From positions 1,245,001-1,309,000 of the forward strand of contig NW_027288510.1 in the NCBI RefSeq assembly GCF_037038585.1: a DNA stretch of 64,000 nucleotides, given 5' to 3'. The stretch is from Patagioenas fasciata. Taxonomy: Eukaryota; Chordata; Aves; Columbiformes; Columbidae. Below, one piece after another: positions 46,701-58,283 of the stretch (the stretch's first letter is position 1; each line of letters starts with the position of its first letter). The translations under genes and the position numbers were made by a program. Under the pieces are notes generated by a model that saw only the letters and a program-made list of their open reading frames with translations, was not told where the DNA came from and made no database searches.

Positions 46701-47150
46701 GGTGTTTCTGCTGCAAAACATCATCCACCCTGAGAGACAGAGGGAGCTGGGGAGAAAGGTTGGGTGAGGGACACACTTGGGTGCACTGGGAGGCAGGGGA
46801 AAGCGATGGGGTCCTTGGGAAGGTGACTCCAGGGAAAATGGGGTGCGTGAGTTTGTGTGGTGGGGCACAGAAAGCAGTGGAGGTCCTGGGGAAGGGGCTG
46901 TGTCCTGGGGTATCGTGGGGTGCACTGGGCTGTAGTGGGTTGTGATGGGATGGAAGGGAATGCAATGGGAGCCCTGGGCAATGGGGCATCCCTGGGAAAA
47001 CACTGGGGAGCAGGGATGTTCTGTGGGGCTGCAGGGGGTGCATGGGAGTGTACTGGGGCACACTGGCATGCTCTGGGGCACACCGGGATGCCCTGGAGTT
47101 TCGTGGCCGTGGGAGGGAGGGTGTGGGGCAGCAGAACTTGTGACACCTAC

Positions 47151-48142
47151 CGCAGCCCTCTTCACTCGCCCCAGTTTGAGTCCCTGCTGTAGAGAGACCA
47201 TGAGACCTCACTGGTCACTGGGATGTCCCAGCCCCAGCAAGGGAGGGGAGGACCAAGGTGCCCTCCAGTTCCCAGACTGGATGCCCTCCAAGTCCGCCCC
47301 ACTACTCACATGCAGGAGAGACCCTCCACTTGCTTCCAGCAATGTTCCTGGAAATGCCTATGAAAGAAGAGAAAGGGGTTGCTCTGGGTTGGAGACAAAT
47401 GGGGCTGTGGGTGGGGCACAGGTGTCCCCAGCCCCACCCAGGCCCCTGGATTCTCCCTCATCTGAGCGTGAAAATCCCTTCTGCTCCCCCCAACCTCATT
47501 CCTCCAAGTTTCACCTGGGATACCTGTTCATGGCGGACCAGGGCTTGGGTTGGAGAAAAGGATAACATGGGAATTTGGGGCCTCCAAGGAGGACGGTGGC
47601 TGGGGGGGACCCAGAGGCAGGGCACTGTTGTGAACTCGCAGAACCCAAGGGACCGGGCTGGGGGTGCTGGAGGGACAGGACTGCATGGGATGCAAGTGAG
47701 GGGTAAAGAATTCAAGGGGAGGGGACATGGGGAATTCAGGTGAGGTTGTTGGTGGGGGCAGGAGGAAGAGGACAGCAGAGGAACAAAACGCGGGGATCGG
47801 GAAAGTGTTTGGGAGGGGGTGTTCAAGGAGGGGGATCTGAGGGCACTACCGCAGGGGACAGGGTGAAAGGCAAAGGATGGAGTGGAAAGATGGAAAGAAA
47901 GGCGTTGGCATCCATCAAAGGGAGAGCATTTGGCGACCCTCTATAGGACACAGAGGAGATCCTGAGGAGGAGATACCTGAGGGGTCTTAAAGGATGGAAT
48001 GGGGAGGCCCAAAGAAGAGGGGTGTGGGGGCACCAAGACAAGAAACCGGGAGGGGCCCTCACTGGAGCCTCACCTGCGCATCCTCCAGGGTGCACAGCAG
48101 GATGGTGAAGAGCAGGGCCACACTGAGCACTGCGACCTTCAT
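47151..48142 (-). CDS. Possible small secreted peptide gene (signal-peptide exon plus short exons)
   Basis: Seen: an ATG at 48,142 opens a 69 nt exon coding a clear signal peptide (MKVAVLSVALLFTILLCTLE and three more residues), ending at a GTGAGG donor (48,073). A TATA-like GGGATAAAGG lies about 60 bp upstream. Two phase-0 exons fit downstream: 47,310-47,357 (AFPGTLLEASGGSLLH) and 47,151-47,186 (QGLKLGRVKRAA, with a Lys-Arg processing-like pair). A last exon near 46,720 has a good acceptor, but the frame was not resolved. The layout suggests a small prepropeptide, chemokine or apolipoprotein-like gene. I do not recognise the family. Confidence 0.4.
48074..48142 (-). CDS. Signal-peptide exon of the possible secreted peptide
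   Basis: 23 codons: Lys after Met, a hydrophobic core (VAVLSVALLFTILLC), then TLEDAQ before the donor. This is the best-supported part of the gene. Confidence 0.55.
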
Positions 48143-48195
48143 CTTCCTCTGCGGTGCAGCGAGTCCTGGGTGATGCCAGAAAAGGTGAGGGCACC

Positions 48196-48208
48196 TTTAT
48201 CCCTCCCA
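48196..48208 (-). promoter_or_regulatory. TATA-like box for the possible secreted peptide gene
   Basis: GGGATAAAGG on the minus strand about 60 bp upstream of the ATG, a spacing that would give a leader of about 30 bases. It is a weak match. Confidence 0.3.
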
Positions 48209-48209
48209 G

Positions 48210-50150
48210 GAGGACTCCTTGCCCCTCCCCACACCTCCAGCCCCCAGGGCAAAGCTTGGCAGAGACACCCGCCCTGGCAACCCAGCCTTGGCACAGAGTC
48301 ACTCCCGCCTTGAGCACTGATCCAGCTGCCTTCCCTGGCATCAGTGCCGCTTCCTGCATGGGGCAGCTGCACGGGGAAGGGCCCAGGCATCCACAGTGGT
48401 GAGGGGGGACAGCAGTGTGTCCCTGACAGCCAGACACCCTATGGTGATGACCCACTGCTCCAACTCGAAACCATCCTGCAACAACCCCAAAAGCCTGATC
48501 CCCCCACCTGCCAGTGCCCCTCACCTCCCAGCACCACCATCTCCCAGTGCCCCTCAACTCCCAGGCCAGTCTTTCCCTATGGAACCCCCCCTAGAGATGA
48601 CACCAGCCTCAAATCTGGGGTCTCTAAGCACAATTATCTCTGAGCCCTTTCCAGCCCCTTAAATAAATGAGGGGCTGGGAGTCACTCCTCTTCTTGGGGC
48701 ACCAGGGACCCCAGGATTAGGGAACTCTGGGAGGTGGGAGGACAGCTGGGGCAATGTGGACAGCTAGTGACTGGGATCCTCAGTCACTGGTGGCACTGCC
48801 AATGGGGAGCACTGGTGAATCCTGGGCTCTGGGAGAGGAGGGCTGGGCTTGGGGGAAGTGCTGGGGTGGTGTCAGTGCCCAGCTCCAGCCCACCCCATTT
48901 CCCTTGCACCGCCAGCCCCCAACTGGTCCAGTCTGCAGCCACAGCTGAGAACAGAGCAGAGGGAACATCCCCTGCCCTGGCTCTCACCTGTCCCTGTCCG
49001 GGGTCACTGCGCCCTCCCAGACAACCTGGGTCCCGCCCTGTAGAGTTGATCCCACATGGTGGGTCCCAGTGTCCCTGTCCCCAACAAGGCTCTGGCTCCA
49101 GCCCTGTCCCTTCCTGGGACTTGGTCACAGCTCACCAAAGGCCCTTGTCCCCACCGAGCGTCCCTTCAATGCCCCCATCCTCGGCCCAGGCCAGCGCTGT
49201 CCCTGAGCAGGACGTGGCCATCCAGAGGGACGTGATGAAGCGGGCGCTTGTTCCCAGGCAGCTGCTCAGAGCTCATTGCAGGACAGAGCTCCCCTGGCAC
49301 GAGGAGGGATGTTTGCTCCCACAGCGGCTCTGATCAGCTCTGTTTGCCCAGGGCCCATGGCACAAGAAGCCCGTTCACCAAGATCGGTGCCTCACAGAGT
49401 GACCGATCAGGGGATCCAGGGCAGTTAAAGCAGCCTGGAAGCCTGGGCTCCCCCAGCCCTGGCAGCGGGCAGAGCCCACAGAGAAGGGCAGTGCTGGGGC
49501 AGTGGGGAGGAGCAGGTCCTGGGGCACCCGCACGCCTGGGGCTCCCTGGCTGCCCTGGGCACAGGCTGGAGCCCAGAGGCCGGGGGGTCCCAGGGGAGCA
49601 GCTGGACAGCCGGGGTGCCGCTCTGCTTCGGGACAGCCTGGGGAGTCCTGCCGGAGCGGGGCTCAGAGCAGCTGGGGGATGGAGCTGTGTCCCCAGGGGC
49701 ACGGCCTCCCCTGCCCTCTCCCCCGCCCACCTTGCAGCTCTCCCTGGCTTTTTGCGGGGCGCGGGGTTCCCTTCACTGCACCCCTGGCCCAAACATCCCC
49801 ATCCTGGGGGCCCTGGTCAGCATCCTCTGGGCACTGTGGGGCAGTGTGACAGTGGGGGAATCAATCGGTTTATAACTCCAGTCTCAGTGGCTGCTGCCCG
49901 GGCGACCTGGATGTTGAGCGGTTTCCAGCACCAGTCTGTGCTCACTGACTGGAGCAGAAGAGGGATCTCAGATTCCCAAGACCCCATTTCTGTCCCTGCA
50001 GAGCTGGCAGCCCTTCAGGGACATACCTGTGTTTGCTTTGATATTCTTCAGTGGCTGACTCTGGGCTGTGTGAGCATCTCCATGATGTACTTTTACAACC
50101 ATGTTCTCCGTACAGACAGCAACACCTTGCCACAGTTCAGCAGCCTCTTG
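48210..50150. other. Intergenic, GC-rich, no gene recognised
   Basis: GC-rich sequence that stays open in several frames, including 323 codons on the plus strand (49,248-50,219), but composition is low-complexity and no family motif or splice structure is seen. Confidence 0.4.
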
Positions 50151-50151
50151 G

Positions 50152-50506
50152 AAAGTAAATGTGGAAAAGCAAGATGTGCGGTTCCAGCCATCTGGATGAT
50201 AAACGAAGATCAATACTAACATGACCATCTGGACGGTCAAAGACATAATACTAACATAATAACATAGAACGGGCCTTGGACAGAGTACTTTGAAGTACGT
50301 TTCTCATAACTGTAAAAAGTTATAGCCCAGACTCGTGAGAATGGGATCTCGGGCCGGATAACCGCCCCCAAGTGCATGGGATGTGTGAATGTCCTTGGGC
50401 CTGGTCTGTGAACGAGTGGGAACGTAACTGAAATAAACATCACATGACTTTAGTGTGTTTTTAATAACAATTACTGGAAAAACATCTTATGTAACATCTT
50501 GGTCCA
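50152..50506 (-). repeat. Inverted repeat, right arm
   Basis: Matches the left arm at 45,023-45,388 in reverse. The match stops at gaaagtaaat on the inner side and near ggtccaggcc on the outer side, so the arms have the same ends. About 4.76 kb lies between them. Confidence 0.8.
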
Positions 50507-51780
50507 GGCCCACATCTGTCCCCAAGGAATGTATTTTGGTGTTGGGGCAGGGGAGGAGCACAGACAGGCAGCCCGGACCCCTGGGTCCTCTGCCCTGCTC
50601 GGGGAGGGGAGGTCGTTCCCTGTATGATGGGCTCAGCACTCCTGGGCTCACAGGAGATGTCACCCCCTCCAGAAGCCATCTGCTGTTCACAAGGCCACCA
50701 GTGCAGCAAGTCAACATTTATTTGATACAACCAGTCTGTTAGAGCCAGTAACTCTGTGTAAAATCGATGCAAAATTACCACTGTGCTTAACTACAATGTG
50801 CCATGGAACAACCAGGCACTGACAAATCTCTCTGTTTTCCCTGGGAAATCACATTTGTGGCACTTTCACCCCCAAATCTCAGCAGCAGCGTTTGTTAACA
50901 CCGGTTAACAGCTTTGGGTACCCAGAGCTGCCTTCAGCTCACGTGAAAACGTCTCCTCGTAACGCCCAGCGTGAGCCCAAGAACGACGCCTCCCCAATGC
51001 CCAAACTGAGGAACCTCAAGCAGTGCCCCCTTCTCCAAGGGCTGCGTTACAATCTGTGACAGAAAGGGGCTTCCACAGCCTGGAAAAGCTCCACAAGGAA
51101 CTGGAGATTCCTGGGTCTCAGAGTAATTCTAGAGCTCAAGTGGTGACAGCCATCAGCTCCAGCTCAGACAATACATGCCAACGCCCATCACTGACCCAGG
51201 AAGGCAGCTCTTCCTGTCCTGCCCAACGCCTTCAAACCCAACACACTTTGTCCCTCCAACAGGAGGCAGCTGATTGATTTCTAACACCACTCTTCTCTGT
51301 CTACTTCGAGATGAACCAGACATACGTTATACAAGCAACCAAGTCCCTGCCTGGAAGCAGCGGAGCCTTTTGCCTTCTCCTTCCCACCCCACTTTGCAGG
51401 AGAAGGAAAACAAACGGCAGAAGAGACGCTGAGAAATTCAACCACCAAATGGAGAGGGAACCTTTGAGAGCGGGAAAACTTATCCGTACAATGGAGAGAG
51501 CTACGCTGAATGAATAACACTGAAAATGAACCCTTCTTGCAGGGTAAAGTGCACAGCAATTCAAGACCTGCTGAACAGACCCCTGCCATTCTCAGCAATA
51601 AACAACCCCCAAGGCTCAACCAGCCAGCCAGGGTCACTGCTCTAAATCCTAGCGCAGCTGCACCGACCTGAGCCAACACGGACACAGCCGCCTCCCTTGG
51701 CCCACACGAAGCTGCACAGGCCACGCGCTGCTCCAACAGGAACGTGCTGGGGACACCCGGGTTTCTCATGGCGGCCTCTG
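50507..51780. other. Intergenic or untranslated sequence, no gene recognised
   Basis: No recognisable exon. It might contain 3' UTR or intron of a gene driven from the CpG island at 51.8-52.3 kb, but no splice chain could be built. Confidence 0.3.
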
Positions 51781-51829
51781 CGCTGTCACCTGCACAAAGC
51801 ACCAAGAGACCGGCAGCTGTGGGCTCAGC

Positions 51830-52290
51830 TCCGGGGGTTCCCGGGACCGGGGTCTCCAAGGGCCCGTTCGCACACGGATCCTTGTGCGCGCGCCCCGACC
51901 GCGGGCGCCTCTCCCGCCCCCATCCCGACCCGCCGCTCACCTCCCCGGACCCGCCGCTCGCTCCCCCGGACCCGCCGCTCGCCTCCCCGGACCCGCCGCT
52001 CGCTCCCCCGGACCCGCCGCTCGCCCCCCCGGACCCGCCGCTCCCCACCCCGGACCCGCCGCTCCCCGCCCCGGACCCGCCGCTCGCCCCCCCGGACCCG
52101 CCGCTCGCTCCCCCGGACCCGCCGCTCGCTCCCCCGGACCCGCCGCTCGCTCCCCGGACCCGCTCAGCAGCCTCCGCTCGCCCCAGCCCTGTAGCCGGAA
52201 ATTGCGTCACCGGGAGGGGCGAGCCGAGCGGCGCTGCCGGCAGGACCCCGCCAGAGCTGTCCGATTATTCGCCTGACCCGCCAAATTTTT
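51830..52290. promoter_or_regulatory. CpG island with ETS and CRE-like motif
   Basis: Very CpG-rich. At 52,196-52,211 an ETS-like CCGGAAAT is fused to a CRE-like GCGTCAC, a pattern common at TATA-less housekeeping promoters, often bidirectional. No gene could be attached on either side. Confidence 0.5.
51945..52165. repeat. 21 bp tandem repeat, about 10 units, in CpG island
   Basis: Unit gacccgccgctcgctccccc with small changes, repeated about ten times. On the minus strand it reads GGSGGAS heptapeptides without interruption (frame 52,210-51,281), on the plus strand DPPLAPP. Coding is possible but unproven. Confidence 0.85.
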
Positions 52291-52419
52291 ATACGAAATG
52301 TGACTGAGTTGAACAGTTATTAAAATAACAAAGTCTCTGGCAGCCGTGCCGTCATGGTGGCTCAGAGAGTGGAAAACCCCCTGAACTGCAGGTCAGCCTC
52401 AGCTGTCAGATGAGCTCCT

Positions 52420-52950
52420 CCCCGCCCTCCGCACCGCTGACCCCGCAGCACAAAGCGCGACCGGCGCGTCCCGCGGGCGGACTCGGTGTCCGCGCTCGTT
52501 CGTCGCCTCCTCGCTGGCTGCAGCGGGACTGAGGGGCTGTGGGTTCCAAACCTGCGGTTTGCTGCCCTTGCACAGAGGAGAAGGCTCGGCTGCTGAGAAC
52601 AGGTTCCGTGTTAAACTCGGCTGAAGAGAAGTTTCTCCTCCTGGGATCTCAGAACAGCAGCAGCTCCAAGGAACTGACAGAGCATGGGCCGCGGGCATTT
52701 CTCAGTGTCTGTGCTGAGAGGTTTGATCTGGGCGTTGTTAACGCCAGAAAGAGGTGGAAAGATAGAGAGATAAAGATGAGGGGTCGTGCTGCACAGAGTT
52801 ACAGCATTTTTGCCAAATGAAGAACTGAAATAAGTAGCTTACGCTTTTTCTATGGATAAACAACGTTTAATCCAATTCCTTAATTGTATTCCTCAAACAC
52901 GTGTTCGTTAGAGCACAAGCCAAACAGCGCTGGGTGCACGGGCGATTCAC
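52420..52950. other. Edge of CpG-rich region, no gene recognised
   Basis: A second CpG-rich patch (52,420-52,520) followed by ordinary sequence. Reading frames are short and unrecognised. Confidence 0.3.
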
Positions 52951-52954
52951 TCTC

Positions 52955-53330
52955 TGTACTGGACATTCACATTAACAGTGCTGATAGTGGTTACATCACC
53001 AATCCCGTGTCCATTTCCATTTCAATTTCAATTCCCCTGGTCCTTGGGTTACTCCCCAGGTTCCTTCTCCCGTCCGTGGTCCTTTAACTCAAGAGCCGTG
53101 TGTCCACCCTTTCTCTGCAGTCCGAACGGCTGGTTCTGTAGTTAATAAGGCAAGAAAAGGTCCTTCCCATCGTGGGGTCAGAGTTTCCTCTTTCCAGGTT
53201 TTAATTAGTACTTTATCCCCAGGTTGTATTTTATGAATCGGAAACCCTAAAGGCAGAGTCTGATTTAAAATCTCTTTCTCCCTTCATTTAGTTCCTGCGA
53301 CTATAAACTTCATATGCAATTTCAATTAGC
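52955..53330 (-). mobile_element. ERV fragment, copy F (integrase C-terminal region)
   Basis: Matches the 36,930-37,200 part of copy D, including the translated TWKEETLTPRWEGPFLALLT stretch typical of gammaretroviral integrase tails. It is a short, broken relic, more diverged than copies A-C. Confidence 0.65.
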
Positions 53331-55130
53331 TGAGCAATAGTTACATCCCTCAGCTCCTCCCTTTTGTAGTTTCTTACACTAATTTCAGACCCAGATCAGT
53401 CTGTGCGCAGAACAACACTGACTGCAACACAGCTAACCCAGAATTTCACATTCACATCACTTCCCCCTCTCATTTACTCTCATGTGTACAGATGCATCTG
53501 AACGGGGAGCGCGGTGGCACTTTAATAATGGAACCGGTTCTCATTTTGTAATTATCTCCCCGAACAAAATTCTTTTGGTACCAAATATAAACGTGCGAAG
53601 TAAAAGGCTGAGCTCAGACACGCAAACCGCACGCCAAGCTCAAATATACAAACAGATCACAATTACATTCATTGAAGACAATATCTCGATGTTTGCATTG
53701 CGCCTTTGGGCCGCTCGCTGCTCAGCCGGGTGGAGGCACCGCTGGGGCTCCTGACAAACAGGGCAGTGCGGCTGGAGCCCCATCGGCACCCGCCCCGCTG
53801 CTCCAGCGAGCTGGGCTGGGCAAGGCTTTGATTGGTGTCCATCTGGGTGATACAACTGTTATCCCAAAACCAGGGGTCTGTACTCGGTGTGCACACGGAA
53901 GAAAAGCCACATTTAGTACACCGAGATGAGACACAGCCTGTCAAAAGCAGCACGAAAAACACACGTTCTCACTGTTTTCCCTACACACTACACTGAATTC
54001 TAAACAATGTAGCCTTGTATTAACTTTCCAAACATTAACATAATGTGTTTTCCAGTAAAACATAGGCTGTGTTGTAAATCCAAAGCGAGTAATGCCATGG
54101 TTTGCACAGTTCTGATGTGAATATTGGTGTTTGTGCCCAGCAACACATTGTATTTCATTGTGAATGTGCCGGAATATTTCCGGTCTGACTTTGTGTTGTA
54201 CAGATAATGTCAGATTGGTTTTAGATCGTGTGGGTTCAAGGTTTGCACAGCTGAACGTGCTGCCGTGGTGTGCGTCTGTCTGTCCAGAGCCGGTAACGTG
54301 TATGTTTGTACAGCTTGTGTGTGATTTCTGTTTCTTGCAATAACAATTGTTTGGAGTGTGGTTTTTGCCATTTTCACATTGTATCACTCAGCTCTTGTTT
54401 TTCAATGCTTTTTTTTTTGCCTAATGGTTTTTGGAAAAGTTCTCAAAAACCACTGAGAAACCGTTATTGTTAAACTTGGTGCTGTTTCTTTCTTGTGAGT
54501 TGGGGCTTCAAAGAAATACCCAAACCAATACATTCCATACATTTGGAAGACAGTTCTGTGCAGCTAAATGATTCCTTTTCTTGTCCTTAAATACTTGGGC
54601 ATTTGTGCTAGAACTGTGTAACAGGAGTGATATTGTTGGGGCACCTCTGAGTGTAAGTTTGTCTTGGATAGATTGCCATGAATGTAGACACTGCTGCTCC
54701 ACAAAGTGATGTTCTGAAGTTCTGCATTTGATCTTTTCACTTCACCTGATGGAGCAGTGGAGTTTAATCATTTGTCTGCAAATGAAACTCCCTAAAAGGC
54801 AGTGTACAGGGAACCTGCGGCAGGGAGCTCCTGATTCCCACCTGACTCCTCCAAAGGCCTCTCTTAAAAGTGAACAAAAGCCAACAAAAGCTGCGGCCCC
54901 TCCCTCCTGGGCCACTGCGGTGGGCACCTCCCCTGAGACCACAGGAAGGTCCAGGCTCCTTGTCCTGAGTGGTCAGGGCATCGCTGGCAGGTGGCACCTG
55001 CTCGCCTGCTCACGGCCACTCTTGGGTGCCTTCATGGCCCAAAATCCCCGGGGATGCCACAGGGCCACCCACTTTTTCCTCGTAGAGGGCACCAGTGCCC
55101 AGGAGGCCTGGACATAGAGGTGGGCAGGGA
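53331..55130. other. Intergenic, no gene recognised
   Basis: Part of 53,331-53,640 may be further ERV sequence. The rest (53,640-55,130) shows only short frames. An oligo-T run lies near 54,411. Confidence 0.35.
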
Positions 55131-55134
55131 AATG

Positions 55135-55520
55135 GAGATAGGCTGGTGTCGAGGGTTAAGATTGCGGGGTGACAATCAAACCCTGGCAGATGTGTTGTCA
55201 ACCTCCTCTCCCCGCCACTTCCCCCTTTTGCCCCTCCCTCTCCCCCCTTCCCACTCAGCACAGGTGATTGAGAGGGAAAGAAGGACAGAGAGAAGAGAGT
55301 TGGAAAAGTTAAAGATGTTTTACTAATGCTACTGATAAGAATAGAGAAAATAACACAAATATACAAAACCAATCTTGAAAGTCTCAGCAACTGCAGAGCC
55401 AGCACCCAAAGTCCTGGATTGGACTCTGTAGCCAACCGGAGCTGGATTCAGTCTCTCACTGGCCTCAGTTCGCAGGGACGACCAGCAAGGTCCTCTCCTA
55501 ATGTCGGCCATGAGCAGAAG
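55135..55520. repeat. LTR-like repeat
   Basis: Begins gtcgagggttaagattgcgg and contains blocks shared with 29,630-29,950. It is probably a solo LTR of an avian ERV. Confidence 0.4.
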
Positions 55521-55536
55521 GGAAGGAAAAAGGCAA

Positions 55537-55984
55537 AAGGGAAGGAAAAGGGACGAGATCCTCGTGATCTCCCGCTTTTATATGAAGTATTCACGTGAAT
55601 GGAATGTTATACACAGTTGGTCATCAGTTTCTCGTTGCCCCTCTCGTGAGATGTCCATCCGTGCTTATCAATAAGTTTTCATTCCATTGCTACGTTTATG
55701 TCCTGGTTTTGTTAAAAACAAGTTTCTCTTTTAGTGAATTTGCCTGTCAGCTAAAGCCTTCATGTCAACTGCATTTTCCTGGAGAACCCAACACATGTTT
55801 TGGTTAAACCCAGCAAGGGAATGCAAACTTATTGATAAGCACGGATGGACATCTCGCGAGGGGGGCAATGAGAAAACTGATGACTGAGCGACTGACCAAT
55901 GGTGAATAACATTCTGTTCACGTGAATACTTCATATAAAAGTGGGAGATCACGAGGATCTCGCCCCTTTTCCCTTTCTTTCCTC
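55537..55984. repeat. Foldback: head-to-head LTR-like arms, about 150 bp each
   Basis: 55,537-55,686 is the reverse complement of 55,817-55,984 with few differences (shared gatcctcgtgatctcccgct, atgaagtattcacgtgaat, gataagcacggatgg). The right arm carries a TATA box (catataaaag) and runs straight into ERV copy B. The spacer of about 130 bp begins tgtcctggttttgtt, an LTR-start-like sequence. Confidence 0.75.
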
Positions 55985-58283
55985 ATGGCCTTTTTCTTGT
56001 TTTGTTAACTACAGAACCAGCTGTTTGGAGGGCAGAGAAAAGATGGACACACGTCTCTCAAGCTAAAGGACCCCTGACGGAAGAAAGAACCTTGAAAGTA
56101 TCTCAAGAACCGGGCAAACTGAAATTGAAGTTGACTCGGGGTTGTAAATGGACTGTGGTATAAGCATATCCACAAAGGGAACTTACCAACGGGATTGTGT
56201 AAGAAATGTCTAAGAATAGAAGATCAGGAAACCAGAGCTCGGTTGAGGATTCCAGTTGCCACTGGAAGAATAGAAAAAAAATAGCCAAGAATGGTGGGAG
56301 GTATTTACTGAAGGGGTGAATGGGAATTTAGAGAGTCCACCAGTGATGAAAAGAATAGAGTGCAGACAGAGAAATCAAATTCCGTGTTGCTCCTGTTCTC
56401 CTAGGAAGTGAAGGCCAAGAGTTGGGAAACGATAATCGCCACGCTAACAACAAAAACAGGAAAGGCGGGGACACGGCCCTCGCTGCCGAGAAGACGACGA
56501 ACTCGGCTGCCGGCTGCAACCTGCTCGGCCAGAGAGCGTGGAAACCTGGACCTGATCCTCTTGCCAGGAGCGGTGACTTATTCTTCCCAACTTAGCCTGG
56601 CTAATCCCTGTACCAAGTGCTACGAGCGTGTGAGAATAGGAAGACTAACCCAGTATGTTCTACATTATCACACTCGTATTAATTCTGGATGTTATGACAG
56701 AACAAAATTGGAGAAGTGTGAAATCCAAGGGCAGAAATTATGGGTAGCAACTAACCTAGAGAAAGGTGGACTCGCTGTAGGCTCTGCCTCCTGCCCTAGG
56801 GGAGAACAGAGCATCTGTTTTACACAAGCTGGTAGGAGGGGCTATTCAGATGGAGGGGGAGTGCAAGACAAAACTTGAAACAGAGAGGAGTTTAATAAAT
56901 GCCCCATAGGAGGAATGCAAACTTGGAAAGATGGTGAATGGCCTGCACAAAGAATATTTGAATACTATGATCCAGCCACATGGGCCCAAGATGGAAACTG
57001 GGGATCCCGTACCCCTATATATATGCTAAACCAAATTATTCGGTTGCAAGCAGTGGTTGAAATAATAAGCAACCAGACGGCTGAGGCACCGAATCTCATA
57101 GCGAGACAATTGTCTCAGACCAGAGCTGCAGTGTACCAAAATCAGGGAGCGTGAGATTGTCTTTTAGCTGAAGAGAGGGGGGCGTCTGTGGGAAACTGAA
57201 TACTTCGGAGTGTTGTTTGGAAAGAGATAACGATGGGGAAGCCATAATGAAAATAGCAGAGGAGATAAAACGCGTTGCACATGTACCAGTACAGAAATGG
57301 AATTCTATACTTACTAGCCATTGGTGGGGTAACTTATTTGGGGGAGCCTGGTGGAAGAAAATAGGCTTCATGATAGTATGTGCATTTCTGGGTTTACTGT
57401 TTGTGCCACGTATGACCCCGTGCTTTGTTCGGTTAATACATTCAGTAGTCCAAGCCATGCAAATCTCAGGCACGCCTATAGATCCTGAAATGGCAGCAAA
57501 AGGAACGGGGTATAAACTAATGATTTTAAAAGATAACACCAAACTGGACCTGGCCATCGCACTGGGAAGAAGAAACCCAAAAGGAAAGCGCTAGGAAGTG
57601 CAGTGAGCGGGGTCACCACACCAAAGAGCGCGAGCTCCCGCTGCAGCCCAACAGATGCCATTGCTGCCGGGGCACCAGCCACCCGGTCATCAGCTGCCCC
57701 AGAAGAGCAACACGAATGTTTTGTTCAACATGAGAATTTGTTTGTTCTTTGAGGGAGAAAGATAAGTCTTCTCCTGTCGAAGCAGCCTTCTTACTTGTGG
57801 TCTGAGAAAAGGTTAAATAGGGAATCATCATGTTAGTACAAGAATTTACTAACCTTCCCGAAAAGGGGGGAACTGACAGAGGGAACTAACTAACTAACTA
57901 ACCCATTATGTTAAGAAAAAACAGAACCTCGTTGAATGCCAAGGTAAGAGGTTTTACAGCACCTAGATGTAAACTTGAGAAGACGAGATAACGAAGATTT
58001 ACAGCAAAAGGGGGGAACCAGTCTGATTTCAATCGACTTGGCAGCTTGGGTTCCAGTCCACTCAACATAATGAGCCAAAGGTAAAGAGGTCACTGTGACG
58101 AGGCTGAAGGAGCCTTCATCCAAAGACCCTCCTCAAGACCACCAGATGGCACTGCGCAGGTGCAACAGGGAGGGGTCAAGGAGGAGACTATGGAAATGAT
58201 CACCTGGGACTCATTTTAAGAAGAAGCGGGAAAGGTTATGAATATGTAGAGGCGTTCCTGGGGTCATTATGAATACGTAACAC
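55985..58283 (+). mobile_element. ERV fragment, copy B (env and partial 3' LTR)
   Basis: Nearly identical to copy A from about 26,069 to 28,370: integrase tail, env surface and transmembrane parts, polypurine tract and the same partial LTR, ending at the same base. It is broken, with several breaks. Young by its similarity to A and C, or homogenised with them. Confidence 0.85.

Noticed and set aside
46390-47211. 273-codon minus-strand frame with a CGRCHKFCC cluster (hepcidin or defensin idea)
   Set aside because: The Cys spacing does not match hepcidin or avian beta-defensins, and the frame runs on without a stop in a Pro-rich composition.
49248-50219. 323-codon plus-strand open frame
   Set aside because: Gly/Pro/Arg/Ser-rich with no motif, running into the inverted repeat arm. 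It is explained by base composition.
51281-52210. 309-codon minus-strand frame with GGSGGAS repeats
   Set aside because: The repeat keeps any frame open because 21 is a multiple of 3. No conserved domain follows. Listed as repeat and promoter only.
52320-52400. Possible tRNA near 52,330
   Set aside because: No cloverleaf with A- and B-box could be made.
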